Shown piece by piece: positions 1 through 8,961 of a stretch of DNA of 64,000 nt (within the stretch, counting starts at the first letter, position 1; each line of letters starts with the position of its first letter). Under the pieces are notes generated by a model. That model had not been told where the DNA came from. It searched no databases and saw only the letters and a list, made by a program, of their open reading frames with translations. The stretch comes from Streptococcus suis (GTDB lineage Bacteria > Bacillota > Bacilli > Lactobacillales > Streptococcaceae). The stretch spans positions 1,364,001 to 1,428,000 of the forward strand of contig NZ_LR738724.1 of the NCBI RefSeq assembly GCF_902702775.1, in the 5' to 3' direction. Position numbers and translations under genes: made by a program.

Positions 1-340
1 AACGGGTCCAGTCAAACACAGGCATGAAATTGTAGCATACAACTGGAATACCTGCAGCTCCGACATTACGGATGGACGTTTTATAGTTTTCGATTAACGC
101 ATCACGATTTGGCTTCCCTTGTTTGATGTCTTCATGAACAGGAATGGATTCAATAACAGTAATTTCAAGTCCTGCCTCTTCTACCATTTTTTTCAGCTCT
201 AGAATATTTTCAAGGGGCCAAGCTTGACCAACTGGCACATCATAGACAGCAGTTACAATCCCCTGCATACCAGGAATCGCCTTAATCTCTTCAAGTGTCA
301 CAGGATCCTTTTTCCCATACCATCGAAATGACATTTTCAT
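1..340 (-). CDS. uxuA: Mannonate dehydratase UxuA, N-terminal part (cut by window edge)
   Basis: The 113 visible codons start at the ATG ending at 340, eight bases after a good GGAGAG ribosome site. The N-terminus reads [19 protein letters not shown], followed by the [17 protein letters not shown] and [14 protein letters not shown] segments of the UxuA family, which dehydrates D-mannonate to 2-keto-3-deoxygluconate (KDG) in the cytoplasm. It is the last visible gene of the kdgA-uxaC-uxuA transcript, 13 bp after uxaC. The rest lies beyond the left edge, so integrity and the metal-binding residues cannot be judged. Identification is by recognised N-terminal sequence and pathway context. Confidence 0.9.
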   Translation of the reverse strand, partial: MKMSFRWYGKKDPVTLEEIKAIPGMQGIVTAVYDVPVGQAWPLENILELKKMVEEAGLEITVIESIPVHEDIKQGKPNRDALIENYKTSIRNVGAAGIPVVCYNFMPVFDWTR

Positions 341-353
341 GATTTACTCTCCT

Positions 354-1754
354 TTATTGTTCAAAAAATTCTTTGGCATTGTAATAGGATATGGCTTCTA
401 CAAACCGCCCTAAACGATTGTAATCTTCAGGCACTTCTTCATCAACAATCCATTGGCCGACATAAGTCGCTAAAATACGTCTGAAATAATCATGTCGTTG
501 ATAAGACAAAAAGCTACGCGAATCTGTCAACATCCCAACAAAATTAGCAAGCATGCCCTGTTCTGCATAGGCATTCATCTGGTCAATCATACCCAACTTT
601 GTGTCATTGAACCACCAACCAGCACCAAATTGTAGCTGGCTACGAAGCCCTTCCTCATTGGACTGGAAATTCGCCAAAGTATTGGCTAGAGCAATGTTGT
701 AACTTGGATTGAGATTGTACCAAATCATTTTTGGAAGGGCATTTTCCTTGACCAAGTTATCTAACAAACGATTCAAATTCACAGTCAGATATGTCTGGTC
801 TCCAATCGAATCCACACCTACATCTGCTCCAAGTTTTTCAAACAGTCCGGTATGGTTGTTCCGTAGGGCACCAAAGTGAACTTGGGTCACAAAACCATGT
901 TTCTTGTACAATCGACATAATTCTCTAAAGATGGCAGTCTGCCATTTATTGATACTGGATTGGCCAGCCTCTTTACCTGCAAGTCTTGCTAGTAAAATAT
1001 CATCAAGCTCTTCAAGGCTTGCTTCTTCGTATGAAATAGCCGTAAAGCTAATGTCACTTGCTCGGCAACCGTGTTGAGCAAAATAGGAAACGCGCTGACC
1101 AAGTGCCTCTACAAAACGTGCAAAGTCTCTTACCGCTACCCCTGTTACTTCCTCCAAGCGTTTAATAAATGGATTGAAATTTCGATGTTCTATAAAGGCT
1201 TCATCTGGGCGAAAAGTTGGTGCCACTACAGTATCTATAGTTGAGTCCTCAGCCAAGCGCTTATGCCATTCCAAGCTATCTAGTGGATGGTCAGTTGTCC
1301 CAATAAAGGTCACCCTAGCATCCGCAATCAGCTTCCGTGGACTCATTTGATGTTCTTGTAAATAAGCATTGAGCTGATGATAGAGTCGCTCTGCATTTTC
1401 TTTGGTCAACAATTCCTCAACACCAAAAACTCGTCGCAATTCTAAATGACTCCAATGATAGAGAGGATTTCCGAAAGCCCGTTCCAAGGTTCTTGCCCAG
1501 GCCTTAAACTTATCTAGTTTACTTGCTGAACCTGTGATTTCTTCTTCTGAGATACCATTAGCCCGCATCAAGCGCCACTTATAATGGTCACCCCCCAGCC
1601 ACAGATCAACAATATCTTCATAAACCTTATCTTCAAAAATTTCCTTAGGATCCAAGTGGCAATGGAAATCATAGATAGGAAGCTCTGCTATTTTCCCATA
1701 AAGCTCCTTAGCAGGCTCATTTTTTAGCATAAAGTTTTTATCATTAAAACTCAT
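354..1754 (-). CDS. uxaC: Glucuronate isomerase UxaC
   Basis: The 466-residue cytoplasmic isomerase converts D-glucuronate to D-fructuronate (and galacturonate to tagaturonate). The length is usual for the family. The amidohydrolase-type HxH motif (YDFHCHLDP, His31 and His33) and the conserved C-terminal [20 protein letters not shown] block are visible. I chose the ATG at 1754 (MSFNDKNF) because GGAGG lies five bases upstream. The longer reading frame would begin inside kdgA without such a site. The start is one base after the kdgA stop, so translation is probably coupled. It is the second gene of the glucuronate catabolic transcript. Confidence 0.95.
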   Translation of the reverse strand: MSFNDKNFMLKNEPAKELYGKIAELPIYDFHCHLDPKEIFEDKVYEDIVDLWLGGDHYKWRLMRANGISEEEITGSASKLDKFKAWARTLERAFGNPLYHWSHLELRRVFGVEELLTKENAERLYHQLNAYLQEHQMSPRKLIADARVTFIGTTDHPLDSLEWHKRLAEDSTIDTVVAPTFRPDEAFIEHRNFNPFIKRLEEVTGVAVRDFARFVEALGQRVSYFAQHGCRASDISFTAISYEEASLEELDDILLARLAGKEAGQSSINKWQTAIFRELCRLYKKHGFVTQVHFGALRNNHTGLFEKLGADVGVDSIGDQTYLTVNLNRLLDNLVKENALPKMIWYNLNPSYNIALANTLANFQSNEEGLRSQLQFGAGWWFNDTKLGMIDQMNAYAEQGMLANFVGMLTDSRSFLSYQRHDYFRRILATYVGQWIVDEEVPEDYNRLGRFVEAISYYNAKEFFEQ

Positions 1755-1755
1755 T

Positions 1756-2376
1756 TCATCCCTCCAAAGCTGCAACAAAACTGCGAGCAATCGTCGTTAC
1801 ACTTTCATAGCCTTCAGCCTGCACTCGACTTGCCAGAGCCGAACCGACTCCAACAGCACAAGCACCTGCCTTTTTCCAATCTGCAACATTTTCAACCGAT
1901 ACACCACCAGAAGGCATCAAATCCACTTGGGGTACAGGGCCGTGAATATCCTTGATAAATCCAGGTCCCAACACACCACCAGGGAAAAGCTTGATAATAG
2001 GACAACCCGCCTGACTAGCTGTAACAATCTCTGTTGCAGTTGCACAGCCTGGGAAGTAGAATACCTCAGCCTCTTGCGCCAAGTCTTGAATTTCTTTATC
2101 AAAATGAGGACTAACCAAAAAACTAGCACCTGCATCAATGGCCGCTTGTGCCAGCTTAAGATTCATTACTGTTCCCGCCCCGATGACTACGGAAGAATCG
2201 TCTGAGAACTCCTCTTGTAATTCTTTGATAACTGTCGCTGCATTTGGAGTCGAAAATGTAATTTCAATATTTCGAATACCTCCCAAAATCGCATGACGAG
2301 CGATTTCTTTCGCATCTTCTTCATCTTTTCCGCGAATCACTGCGAAAAAGTAATTTTCTTTTAATTGCTTTAACAT
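1756..2376 (-). CDS. kdgA: KDPG aldolase (2-dehydro-3-deoxyphosphogluconate aldolase)
   Basis: This 206-residue class I aldolase of the KdgA/Eda family splits 2-keto-3-deoxy-6-phosphogluconate into pyruvate and glyceraldehyde 3-phosphate, the last step of glucuronate breakdown. The Schiff-base lysine is visible in [11 protein letters not shown] (Lys129), with the partner glutamate in RNIEITF (Glu38) and the phosphate-binding MPSGGV loop. The start is the ATG at 2376 with GGAGGT four bases upstream. A TTG four codons earlier is less likely. It is the first gene of the kdgA-uxaC-uxuA transcript, directly behind the promoter, operator and cre site at 2391-2444. Confidence 0.95.
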   Translation of the reverse strand: MLKQLKENYFFAVIRGKDEEDAKEIARHAILGGIRNIEITFSTPNAATVIKELQEEFSDDSSVVIGAGTVMNLKLAQAAIDAGASFLVSPHFDKEIQDLAQEAEVFYFPGCATATEIVTASQAGCPIIKLFPGGVLGPGFIKDIHGPVPQVDLMPSGGVSVENVADWKKAGACAVGVGSALASRVQAEGYESVTTIARSFVAALEG

Positions 2377-2390
2377 CTTGACCTCCAATT

Positions 2391-2405
2391 AGAAAGCGTT
2401 GTCAT
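2391..2405 (-). promoter_or_regulatory. cre site (CcpA) upstream of kdgA
   Basis: On the minus strand this reads ATGACAACGCTTTCT, one mismatch from the cre consensus WTGNAANCGNWNNCW. It lies just downstream of the predicted transcription start of kdgA, a position where CcpA would block elongation in the presence of glucose. Binding is inferred from sequence only. Confidence 0.65.
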
Positions 2406-2415
2406 TTATAGTTAT

Positions 2416-2444
2416 AGTATACAATTCATCAGATGATTTGTCAA
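2416..2444 (-). promoter_or_regulatory. kdgA promoter with GntR-type operator in the spacer
   Basis: On the minus strand there is a consensus -35 TTGACA (2439-2444), a 17-base spacer and a -10 TATACT (2416-2421). The spacer is filled by the near-perfect palindrome CAAATCATCTGATGAATTG (2422-2440). The same arrangement occurs in front of the GPH symporter gene at 7772-7800, so this is very likely the operator of the neighbouring GntR regulator. Promoter elements are seen directly; the regulator assignment is inference. Confidence 0.85.
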
Positions 2445-2445
2445 T

Positions 2446-2482
2446 AAAAAAAGCAAAAAATACCCAGAAGAATTCTTCTGGG
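2446..2482 (-). terminator. Rho-independent terminator after gntR
   Basis: A perfect inverted repeat, CCCAGAAG-AATT-CTTCTGGG (2463-2482), is followed on the minus strand by TATTTTTTGCTTTTTTT. It closes the symporter-kdgK-uidA-gntR transcript just before the kdgA promoter. Confidence 0.9.
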
Positions 2483-2499
2483 CAATTTATTTTGTATTT

Positions 2500-3216
2500 C
2501 TATTTATGATCATTGAGACCATGCAAGGTCATATCTTTATCGAACCATTCGCTTAAAACAACCTGTCTTACTGATATAATATGTGCTAACATGCTATCAT
2601 ATGCTGCAACAGGGTGGCGTTGCTTGATAGCCATTAAGATGTTCCTGTGGGCCTGTAAACTATCCGATTTCATCTGACGATTTGAGTAATTTTCATTGAT
2701 CAGATGAATAGATTGATTAATGACTGGCATCAGACTTGTCATAGCCAGATTCCCACTCATCTCAGCCAGCATACAGTGGAATTTCACATCCAACTCCAGA
2801 TGCTTCGTGTCTCCAGCAGCAACGGCCTCTTCAATAGCAAGGACAATTTCTTCTAGTCGAGCAATGTCTTCGTCCGAGGCAAACTGAGCGACACGCTCCG
2901 CAATTCTCGGTTCAAGCAAATACCGCACTTCAAACAAATCTGTCGTCAACTTTACACGGTCTCTTACCAAAGAAAAACCTAGGGGATCCTCTGATACTCC
3001 TTTTTTAGAGCTGATATAGGTTCCCGACCCTTGGCGCACCTCCAGAATATTTCGAGTAGCCAAACTTCGAACAGCTTCACGAACAGTCGAACGTCCAACT
3101 TCTAAATCTTGGGCCAATTCATACTCATTTGGAAGCTTGTCACCAACTTCATATCCTCTTTCCAAAATCAATTCCAATAAGCGTTCCGATGCTTTTTCTA
3201 CCAAGGGTTTCGCCAT
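2500..3216 (-). CDS. GntR/FadR-family regulator of the glucuronate genes
   Basis: This 238-residue regulator has an N-terminal winged helix-turn-helix (about residues 10-70: LPNEYELAQDLEVGRSTVRE, wing VRQGSGTY) and an FCD ligand domain (about 90-225, with the D-x-x-F-H motif in LDVKFHCMLAEMSGN). This is the UxuR/ExuR/KdgR layout, whose ligand is usually a hexuronate intermediate. I chose the ATG at 3216 (MAKPLVEK) with GGAGG nine bases upstream; an in-frame start seven codons earlier has no better site. It is the last gene of the symporter operon. The shared palindromes at 2422-2440 and 7778-7796 are its likely operators. Confidence 0.9.
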   Translation of the reverse strand: MAKPLVEKASERLLELILERGYEVGDKLPNEYELAQDLEVGRSTVREAVRSLATRNILEVRQGSGTYISSKKGVSEDPLGFSLVRDRVKLTTDLFEVRYLLEPRIAERVAQFASDEDIARLEEIVLAIEEAVAAGDTKHLELDVKFHCMLAEMSGNLAMTSLMPVINQSIHLINENYSNRQMKSDSLQAHRNILMAIKQRHPVAAYDSMLAHIISVRQVVLSEWFDKDMTLHGLNDHK

Positions 3217-3261
3217 GTGCTTGGTCCTCCAATACAACTTTCTATTTGCTACTATTATAGC

Positions 3262-5061
3262 TCATTTCCTCTTATAATGGTAGTTTGGAATGGCAGTCCA
3301 ACGTTTCTTTATTTCTCTAACAATTTGCTTCGGTTGACGATTCCGTGAGAATAACCCCTTATGATTTCCTTGAATCCGAATGAGACCAACCGTGGTTTCA
3401 AAATCAGCAAAATTCCAGACCTGCTCACCAACTAAATTAGGAATTGAATCAAATACTCGATGGTTCATATCATAGTAATCCACTTGAAATTCCTCTGTAT
3501 AAGGAATATCCCACATCGAATGCAACCCTGGAAGGGTATCTGCACCATATTCCGTCATCAAAATCGGCTTGTCAGGATAAAGTTTTTGCCAGATCTCTAA
3601 TTCTTGACGGAGCCCTTTCTCTGCCGCCTTCAAGTCACCATGAGCAACATACCAACCATAGTAACGATTGAGACAGATAACATCGACCAAATCCATAACC
3701 TCATCCTTATCAGGCGTTGCTTTAATAATATTGACTAAGGTCACAGGACGCTTAGAAGGATCCCTGTCCCTCATGCGCTGAATCAAAGGTTCAAAGTAAG
3801 CACGTGCTCCCTTTTCATGCCCTGCCGGTTCATTGGCAACAACCCACATCACTACAGAAGGATGATTCTTATCACGCGCTATCAATTCATCAATCACCAG
3901 CTCATGAGCCTCCTTGGTTTGCATAACTTCCCAAGTATTTTTTACTTCTTCAGAGTCACCTGTCAAATTCAAGGCTGCATTGAAAAGCTGGAACAGTCCA
4001 ACTGCTGGCACTTCATCAAGGACGACGATTCCCAAACGATCTGCCAGCCGCATCATTTCCTCAGAATAGGGATAATGGGATGTCCTAAAAGAATTTGCTC
4101 CAATATCCTTCAGTAAATTCAAATCCATCAGATTGGCTGCTTCATTGAAACCACGACCATTAATAAAGGTATCTTCGTGTTTACCAAATCCCTTGAAATA
4201 GAAAGGTTTTCCATTGATGAAAAACTGCCCATTTTCAACCGCAACACTACGAATGCCGAATTGTTCTGAGTAGGTATCTAGCAAGTTTTCTCCGTCAAAT
4301 AATTCAACTTTAGCAGTATAGAGATAGGCATCCAAGACCTCCCAAAGGCGTGGATGTTCACTGACCATTTGTCCGTTTTCAAGAAGACCTACTTCCTGTC
4401 CCTCTTGATCTAAAATAGACACACGGATGGAATCGTACTGCCCAACTATCTTCACATCAACATTCACTACCGCCTGAGTCAAATCTTGATTTAGCTCCGT
4501 CCGAATAACAATATCCTCAATTCTATTTTTGGGACGTTTATAGAGATGGACTGTCCGCTGGATACCAGCATAGTTGAAAAAGTCAAAATTCTCCTTGACG
4601 GTCTTCACAATTTGACCATTCCCATCCACTTCTTCGCTATAATTCCCTACTGGAAGGGTTGTGTAATTCAACTCATTATTGGCACAGACTGTCAAACGGA
4701 ATTGGTCAGCGTTGTATAAGTTTGATGGAATCAAGCATTCAAAAGGTGTGAAACCACCCTTATGCTCTCCGATTAGCTGGCCATCTGCATAGACTTTGGC
4801 CTGATGCGTCACCGAACCAAAACGCACAACCAACTCCTCATCAGCTGATACGACAGGGAGAGCCACCATGAGTTCATACCAATTATCTCCGACAAAACGG
4901 CGCTTTGCTTTATCGACAACAACATCATTAAAGGAACTCGGTACAACCATTACTTCATCTGTATCTAACAGACTATGAACATCATTGTTCCCTTGCTTAA
5001 AAGCCCATATTCCATTTAAAGAATAAACTGAGCGTGTTTTTGTTTGTATAGGATACAACAT
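3262..5061 (-). CDS. uidA: Beta-glucuronidase (GH2)
   Basis: This 599-residue glycoside hydrolase family 2 enzyme has close to the length of E. coli UidA (603). It has a jelly-roll sugar-binding domain, an immunoglobulin-like domain and a C-terminal TIM barrel. The acid/base Glu411 lies in WVVANEPAGHEKGAR and the nucleophile Glu504 in LMTEYGADTLPGLHS, both matching the E. coli active site. There is no signal peptide, so it acts in the cytoplasm on glucuronides brought in by the GPH symporter. The ATG has AAGGA six bases upstream. It lies 15 bp after kdgK. Confidence 0.96.
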   Translation of the reverse strand: MLYPIQTKTRSVYSLNGIWAFKQGNNDVHSLLDTDEVMVVPSSFNDVVVDKAKRRFVGDNWYELMVALPVVSADEELVVRFGSVTHQAKVYADGQLIGEHKGGFTPFECLIPSNLYNADQFRLTVCANNELNYTTLPVGNYSEEVDGNGQIVKTVKENFDFFNYAGIQRTVHLYKRPKNRIEDIVIRTELNQDLTQAVVNVDVKIVGQYDSIRVSILDQEGQEVGLLENGQMVSEHPRLWEVLDAYLYTAKVELFDGENLLDTYSEQFGIRSVAVENGQFFINGKPFYFKGFGKHEDTFINGRGFNEAANLMDLNLLKDIGANSFRTSHYPYSEEMMRLADRLGIVVLDEVPAVGLFQLFNAALNLTGDSEEVKNTWEVMQTKEAHELVIDELIARDKNHPSVVMWVVANEPAGHEKGARAYFEPLIQRMRDRDPSKRPVTLVNIIKATPDKDEVMDLVDVICLNRYYGWYVAHGDLKAAEKGLRQELEIWQKLYPDKPILMTEYGADTLPGLHSMWDIPYTEEFQVDYYDMNHRVFDSIPNLVGEQVWNFADFETTVGLIRIQGNHKGLFSRNRQPKQIVREIKKRWTAIPNYHYKRK

Positions 5062-5076
5062 ACTTTTTCCTTCTTT

Positions 5077-6105
5077 CTATCGTTTTATTTCACGTGACCC
5101 TTTTTTCAATAGCAAATCAATATCTGATTGACTGATGACATTAATGTCCCCTTCAATGGTATGTTTGAATTGAAAACTAGCCATCCCCAAGTCGACTATT
5201 TCCTGTGGCGTTTTTTCCTGCAAATAACCCAAAATAATTCCTGCTGTAAAGGCATCCCCTGTCCCAACTCGGTCCAAAACTTGAATGGATTCTTTTTCCG
5301 TTTCATAAAGAATACCATCTTGATACAAGTATGCCTTCAGCAAATATTCATTATTGTAGGTCATTTCCCTCTGGGTAAAAGCAAGACTTTGCAAAGAATA
5401 AGTCTCCGCCAAACCCTTAACCACCGCCAACAAAACTTCTTTATTTTCATAAGGGCGCTTCAACCCCAATTCATCCTTCACATCTTTACCAGATTCATTG
5501 AAGAGTTGAATAGGCTCTAGACCAAAGCAAATATCTGCTAAACCTACAAAAGGAGATAATTTCTCCCTCGCTTCTTCAAAAGAAGACCACAAACTTTCTC
5601 GATAATTCAAGTCAAAGGAAACCTTAACACCCTGCCCCTTTGCCATTTCCATCAAACGAAAGGCCAGTCGGTAAATATCTGGATTCAAAGCGACCGTTAT
5701 ACCACTCACATGAAACCAATCGATACCGTCAAACATACCTTCCAAATCATAGTCTTCTTCCTTGGATAAGCTGAAAGCAGAATAATCACGGTCGTAGGTC
5801 ACCTGACTAGGTCTAAGAGAGAAACCCTTTTGATAATAATAAAGACCCAGCCTTCCCTCTTTTCGAATCACATATTTCTGTCCAATCTGCCTTGCAAAAA
5901 GAAAGTGTTCTGCCATTTTCCCCACTTCATTCTTAGGCAGTGCCGTCACCAACTCGACTGAGTGACCAAGCTGAGCCAAGCTGGCTAAAACATTCAACTC
6001 CGAACCACCAAACTGACAATCCAAACTCGTAGCCTGTGTTAAGGTCTGATAATGAGGAGGAGATAGCCGCAATAAAACTTCTCCAAATGCTAAGATTTTT
6101 TTCAT
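5077..6105 (-). CDS. kdgK: 2-dehydro-3-deoxygluconokinase (PfkB family)
   Basis: This 342-residue sugar kinase phosphorylates KDG to KDPG, the substrate of KdgA. The ribokinase/PfkB fold is shown by the N-terminal FGEVLLRLSP and FGGSELNV segments and the C-terminal anion-hole motif DRVGTGDAFTAG with catalytic Asp284. The start is the ATG at 6105 (MKKILAFGEV) with AGGAGG four bases upstream; the longer in-frame extension runs into the intergenic hairpin and is not supported. It is the second gene of the symporter transcript. Substrate is assigned from operon context as well as family. Confidence 0.93.
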   Translation of the reverse strand: MKKILAFGEVLLRLSPPHYQTLTQATSLDCQFGGSELNVLASLAQLGHSVELVTALPKNEVGKMAEHFLFARQIGQKYVIRKEGRLGLYYYQKGFSLRPSQVTYDRDYSAFSLSKEEDYDLEGMFDGIDWFHVSGITVALNPDIYRLAFRLMEMAKGQGVKVSFDLNYRESLWSSFEEAREKLSPFVGLADICFGLEPIQLFNESGKDVKDELGLKRPYENKEVLLAVVKGLAETYSLQSLAFTQREMTYNNEYLLKAYLYQDGILYETEKESIQVLDRVGTGDAFTAGIILGYLQEKTPQEIVDLGMASFQFKHTIEGDINVISQSDIDLLLKKGSREIKR

Positions 6106-6123
6106 ACCGCCTCCTAGATGAAA

Positions 6124-6151
6124 GACCCAGCTGGTATCCTCCAACTAGGTC
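6124..6151 (-). other. Intergenic hairpin between symporter gene and kdgK
   Basis: An 11-bp stem with two wobble pairs (GACCTAGTTGG / CCAGCTGGGTC) and a six-base loop, without a U-run. It could be an RNA processing or stability element that sets symporter and kdgK levels apart. Function is inferred only. Confidence 0.5.
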
Positions 6152-6160
6152 GTTAATGTA

Positions 6161-7714
6161 TTATTTATCGTCGTATTGATCAACCTTATATTGAGTTACA
6201 TCAACATAATCCATATCAGATAATGGAACATTTTTCGCAATCGCACGTACACGTTCTTCGTCTTTTGCCGCTTTCATAACATGGATTTTTTCTTGAATAC
6301 GAGCCATTTCTTCACGGTCTAGTTTGTAGAATTTCATCAAGAACAAGGATACGCTCAATACCGCTGCTGGAATCACTGTCAACAGGACAATCAGTGCCAT
6401 TCTCAAATCTGTTGAAAATGCTGTTTCAACAGTTGGGTACTCTTTACCAAAACCGATACCTGCTAATACAAATCCAACAACCATTGGAGCAAATGAAGAA
6501 GCAATTGAGTCTGTCAATGAGAAGATAGTCCCAATCATACCTGACAAGTAACGACCAGATACTGAAGTTTCATAGTCTGTAATATCCGCACCCATGGTCA
6601 ATACCAAACCAGATGGAGCACTAGATGCGTAGCGAGCAATGATATAAACAACAAAGAAACCGATTGTGTAGAGATTCCAATTTGTCAAATCCAACATACC
6701 TGGTTTAGCTGAAAAGAGCATTGCTGCCAAGGTTACAAGGCCAGCAATCCCAAGTTGAAGCGCTGTAATATAGGCAAAACGTAAACCTTTACGACGAGCC
6801 AATTGCGCAGCACCAACTGTTACAAGAATACCTGGCAAAATCAAAAGCATAGACATTTTTCCAGAAAGAGCATAGTCACCGAAGATAATACCATACAGCA
6901 TCACCCCGATAACGGAATCTCCAAACAGTTGAGCAACAAATTTTACAAAGGCTGCAGAGATTGAAAGAACCTGCAAAGGTTTGTTTCCTTTGATAACTTT
7001 CCAGTAGTCTTTCAACTTCGTTTCTTGTGTCTTCTCACCAAGACCAAAGTATTTCTTATTGTCTTTTTCCCAAATACCGATAATAGCAAGAATACCCAGA
7101 ACAGCTGAAATTACTACTACACCGAGGAACAATTCTTGGAAGAAACTTGGAGTGAAACCACCATGTTTCGGAACCAATGTCCCTGATACAACAACCTGAC
7201 TACCAGTCATCAACACAGTTGTGGCAATACCATCAACAATATTAAAGATTGGACGTTGCTTTGGATCATTGGTAAGCGCAACTTGTCCTGCTTTTGTAAT
7301 GGTCTGTTGCAATGAATAACCAATTTTATGGATAATCAAAACAAGGATGAATAGAGGAAGACGGAGACTCTCACTAACTCCACTTAAACCTAACATCATA
7401 AAAAGAGAAGCTGCTGTAATGATATTCCCCAAAACCAAGATAGGACGATATTTACCAAACTTAGTATCCGTTTTATCAATGATAACTCCGATTGTAGGAT
7501 CAATGAAACCATCAAAGATACGAATATAGCCCATGAGTTGACTAACAAACAGGGCTGCAAGACCAAGCACACCTGTCGATAAATAAGTCACAAAAGTAAA
7601 GGCAACCAAGTAAATATTCGTCGATGAATTGTTCATCGCAAATAATATGATTTGCCATAACTTGGCTTTGTTATAAGTAACGTCTTCGACACGTTGCTCA
7701 ACATGTTTTTCCAT
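6161..7714 (-). CDS. GPH-family glucuronide:cation symporter
   Basis: This 517-residue, roughly twelve-helix membrane protein belongs to the glycoside-pentoside-hexuronide (GPH) branch of the MFS. The GPH loop RIFDGFIDPTIGVIIDKTDT followed by KFGKYRP is clear near residues 85-112. Family members include UidB and xylose/melibiose symporters. Being first in the operon with kdgK, uidA and the GntR regulator, it most likely imports beta-glucuronides or glucuronate. The ATG has AGGAGG nine bases upstream. A C-terminal cytoplasmic tail of about 60 residues follows the last helix. Exact substrate is not visible. Confidence 0.92.
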   Translation of the reverse strand: MEKHVEQRVEDVTYNKAKLWQIILFAMNNSSTNIYLVAFTFVTYLSTGVLGLAALFVSQLMGYIRIFDGFIDPTIGVIIDKTDTKFGKYRPILVLGNIITAASLFMMLGLSGVSESLRLPLFILVLIIHKIGYSLQQTITKAGQVALTNDPKQRPIFNIVDGIATTVLMTGSQVVVSGTLVPKHGGFTPSFFQELFLGVVVISAVLGILAIIGIWEKDNKKYFGLGEKTQETKLKDYWKVIKGNKPLQVLSISAAFVKFVAQLFGDSVIGVMLYGIIFGDYALSGKMSMLLILPGILVTVGAAQLARRKGLRFAYITALQLGIAGLVTLAAMLFSAKPGMLDLTNWNLYTIGFFVVYIIARYASSAPSGLVLTMGADITDYETSVSGRYLSGMIGTIFSLTDSIASSFAPMVVGFVLAGIGFGKEYPTVETAFSTDLRMALIVLLTVIPAAVLSVSLFLMKFYKLDREEMARIQEKIHVMKAAKDEERVRAIAKNVPLSDMDYVDVTQYKVDQYDDK

Positions 7715-7749
7715 TGGAAATTCCTCCTAAATGTTTTCTACGACAAAGT

Positions 7750-7764
7750 CGTAAGCGTTTTCTT
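7750..7764 (-). promoter_or_regulatory. cre-like site upstream of the symporter gene
   Basis: On the minus strand this reads AAGAAAACGCTTACG, two mismatches at the ends of the cre consensus. It lies just downstream of the promoter, as at kdgA, supporting catabolite repression of both transcripts. Confidence 0.6.
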
Positions 7765-7771
7765 TAACTAT

Positions 7772-7800
7772 ATTCTAATATTCATCAGATGATTTGTCAA
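7772..7800 (-). promoter_or_regulatory. Symporter-operon promoter with GntR-type operator in the spacer
   Basis: On the minus strand, -35 TTGACA (7795-7800), a 17-base spacer and -10 TAGAAT (7772-7777). The spacer carries CAAATCATCTGATGAATA, nearly identical to the operator at 2422-2440. The two promoters share geometry as well as sequence. Confidence 0.85.
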
Positions 7801-7829
7801 CTGTTTTTGTAAATATTTTTAATTATACG

Positions 7830-7861
7830 CAAAAAAAGACGATTTTACGTGAAAATCGTCT
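7830..7861 (-). terminator. Terminator after endA
   Basis: A ten-base-pair stem (AGACGATTTT / AAAATCGTCT, 7837-7861) is followed on the minus strand by a run of seven T. It ends the murA-epuA-endA transcript and lies just upstream of the symporter promoter. Confidence 0.88.
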
Positions 7862-7900
7862 GATATATTTGATTTGGCAAGAGAGAATTCGTCTGACTAT

Positions 7901-8740
7901 TTATTCATTCACCGTAATTTCCCCACTATGATAGTTGATACTGAGACCACTCTGCACATTTGGAACGAACACATTGAACTCTAGGCTACCATCTGCTGCT
8001 TTTGCCTCTAGATGACTTCCGACTGGAACAAGGTCTTCACTCTCAGCATACACCAAGGTCACACGATAGCGGACACGCTTATTTTTATCCAAGGCCCGCC
8101 GAATCTGACTTTCAAAATAATTCTGCCCAGTTGAAGTTTGGTCGTTAGCTTGGTTGGACCAAGCTGTTTGAACTGCAATATTCTTAGGATTGCTGGTTGA
8201 AGCATCGAAACCAGACAATCCACCAATCAAAGCATAACCTAGGAGGTGACCACGGTCCACTGCATGGTCATATTCTCCAGTTAAATCATGGACCTGGTGC
8301 CAACCCGCAGGTGTCCAAGAAGTCCGACCGTTTCCTGTTTCTTCACGGTCCTTATACTGACGTGTAGATTTGGCTAAAAGCGCATTGGCTACTGTTGGAA
8401 CCGTTTCTCCCTGGACTGTTTTTGTCTTATTATCACCATAAGGAACACTGGCAACCGAGGCATCTAAATCCGTTTGATTTCCGTTAATAATAAATGCTCC
8501 AGCACCATTCCATTCAATCGAATTCCCCAGTTGCTTTTTTACATCTTCTGTCAATACCGAACTAGCCAGTTCCTGACTAGGTGTGCCTTCACTTGCCTTA
8601 GACTGATTGACATAATAGGAATAATCCGCAACATTACTGCTCTTGTTATCGCTTAAAAGATAGCCACCCGCTACTACAACAATCGTAGCCAATAAGCTGA
8701 GCAGACTCATTGCTTGTTTTTTTACATTTTTCTTCGTCAT
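7901..8740 (-). CDS. endA: Membrane-anchored DNA-entry nuclease EndA
   Basis: This 279-residue DNA/RNA non-specific nuclease of the beta-beta-alpha-metal type has an N-terminal membrane anchor at residues 10-30 ([19 protein letters not shown]). The catalytic DRGH motif is at 162-165 (His165 general base), and the metal-ligand region TAWSNQAN follows at about 192. It resembles pneumococcal EndA in length, anchor and genomic position after murA and epuA. In pneumococcus EndA degrades one strand during DNA uptake and digests neutrophil traps. Here the role is inferred by homology. The terminator at 7830-7861 ends this transcript. Confidence 0.93.
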   Translation of the reverse strand: MTKKNVKKQAMSLLSLLATIVVVAGGYLLSDNKSSNVADYSYYVNQSKASEGTPSQELASSVLTEDVKKQLGNSIEWNGAGAFIINGNQTDLDASVASVPYGDNKTKTVQGETVPTVANALLAKSTRQYKDREETGNGRTSWTPAGWHQVHDLTGEYDHAVDRGHLLGYALIGGLSGFDASTSNPKNIAVQTAWSNQANDQTSTGQNYFESQIRRALDKNKRVRYRVTLVYAESEDLVPVGSHLEAKAADGSLEFNVFVPNVQSGLSINYHSGEITVNE

Positions 8741-8769
8741 TTTCTCTCCATCAAAAAAGCAGGTCCAGC

Positions 8770-8961
8770 CTACTTTCCTGTAAATTTACCGATTAGTTCT
8801 TGCCACTTAGCTGGTGACAACACCGCAAATACATTGTCTCCATCTCCTATGACACCGTAACCAACCATTAATCCTAAAATAAACACCAAAATAGCAATCA
8901 ACAAAACAACTGCTACTAAGATTAAATTTTTACCAACATAGCTAAGATTATCCTTATCCAT
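8770..8961 (-). CDS. epuA: EpuA-like small membrane protein
   Basis: This small protein of about 63 residues has one long hydrophobic segment ([25 protein letters not shown]) and a short hydrophilic C-terminus. Length and position between murA and endA match EpuA of pneumococcus (Pfam family EpuA, sometimes labelled an RNA polymerase beta-linked protein without clear function). The start overlaps the end of murA. ATG codons at 8961 and 8967 both follow a GGAG at about 8970; I prefer 8961 for spacing. Its biochemical role is unknown. Confidence 0.75.
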   Translation of the reverse strand: MDKDNLSYVGKNLILVAVVLLIAILVFILGLMVGYGVIGDGDNVFAVLSPAKWQELIGKFTGK

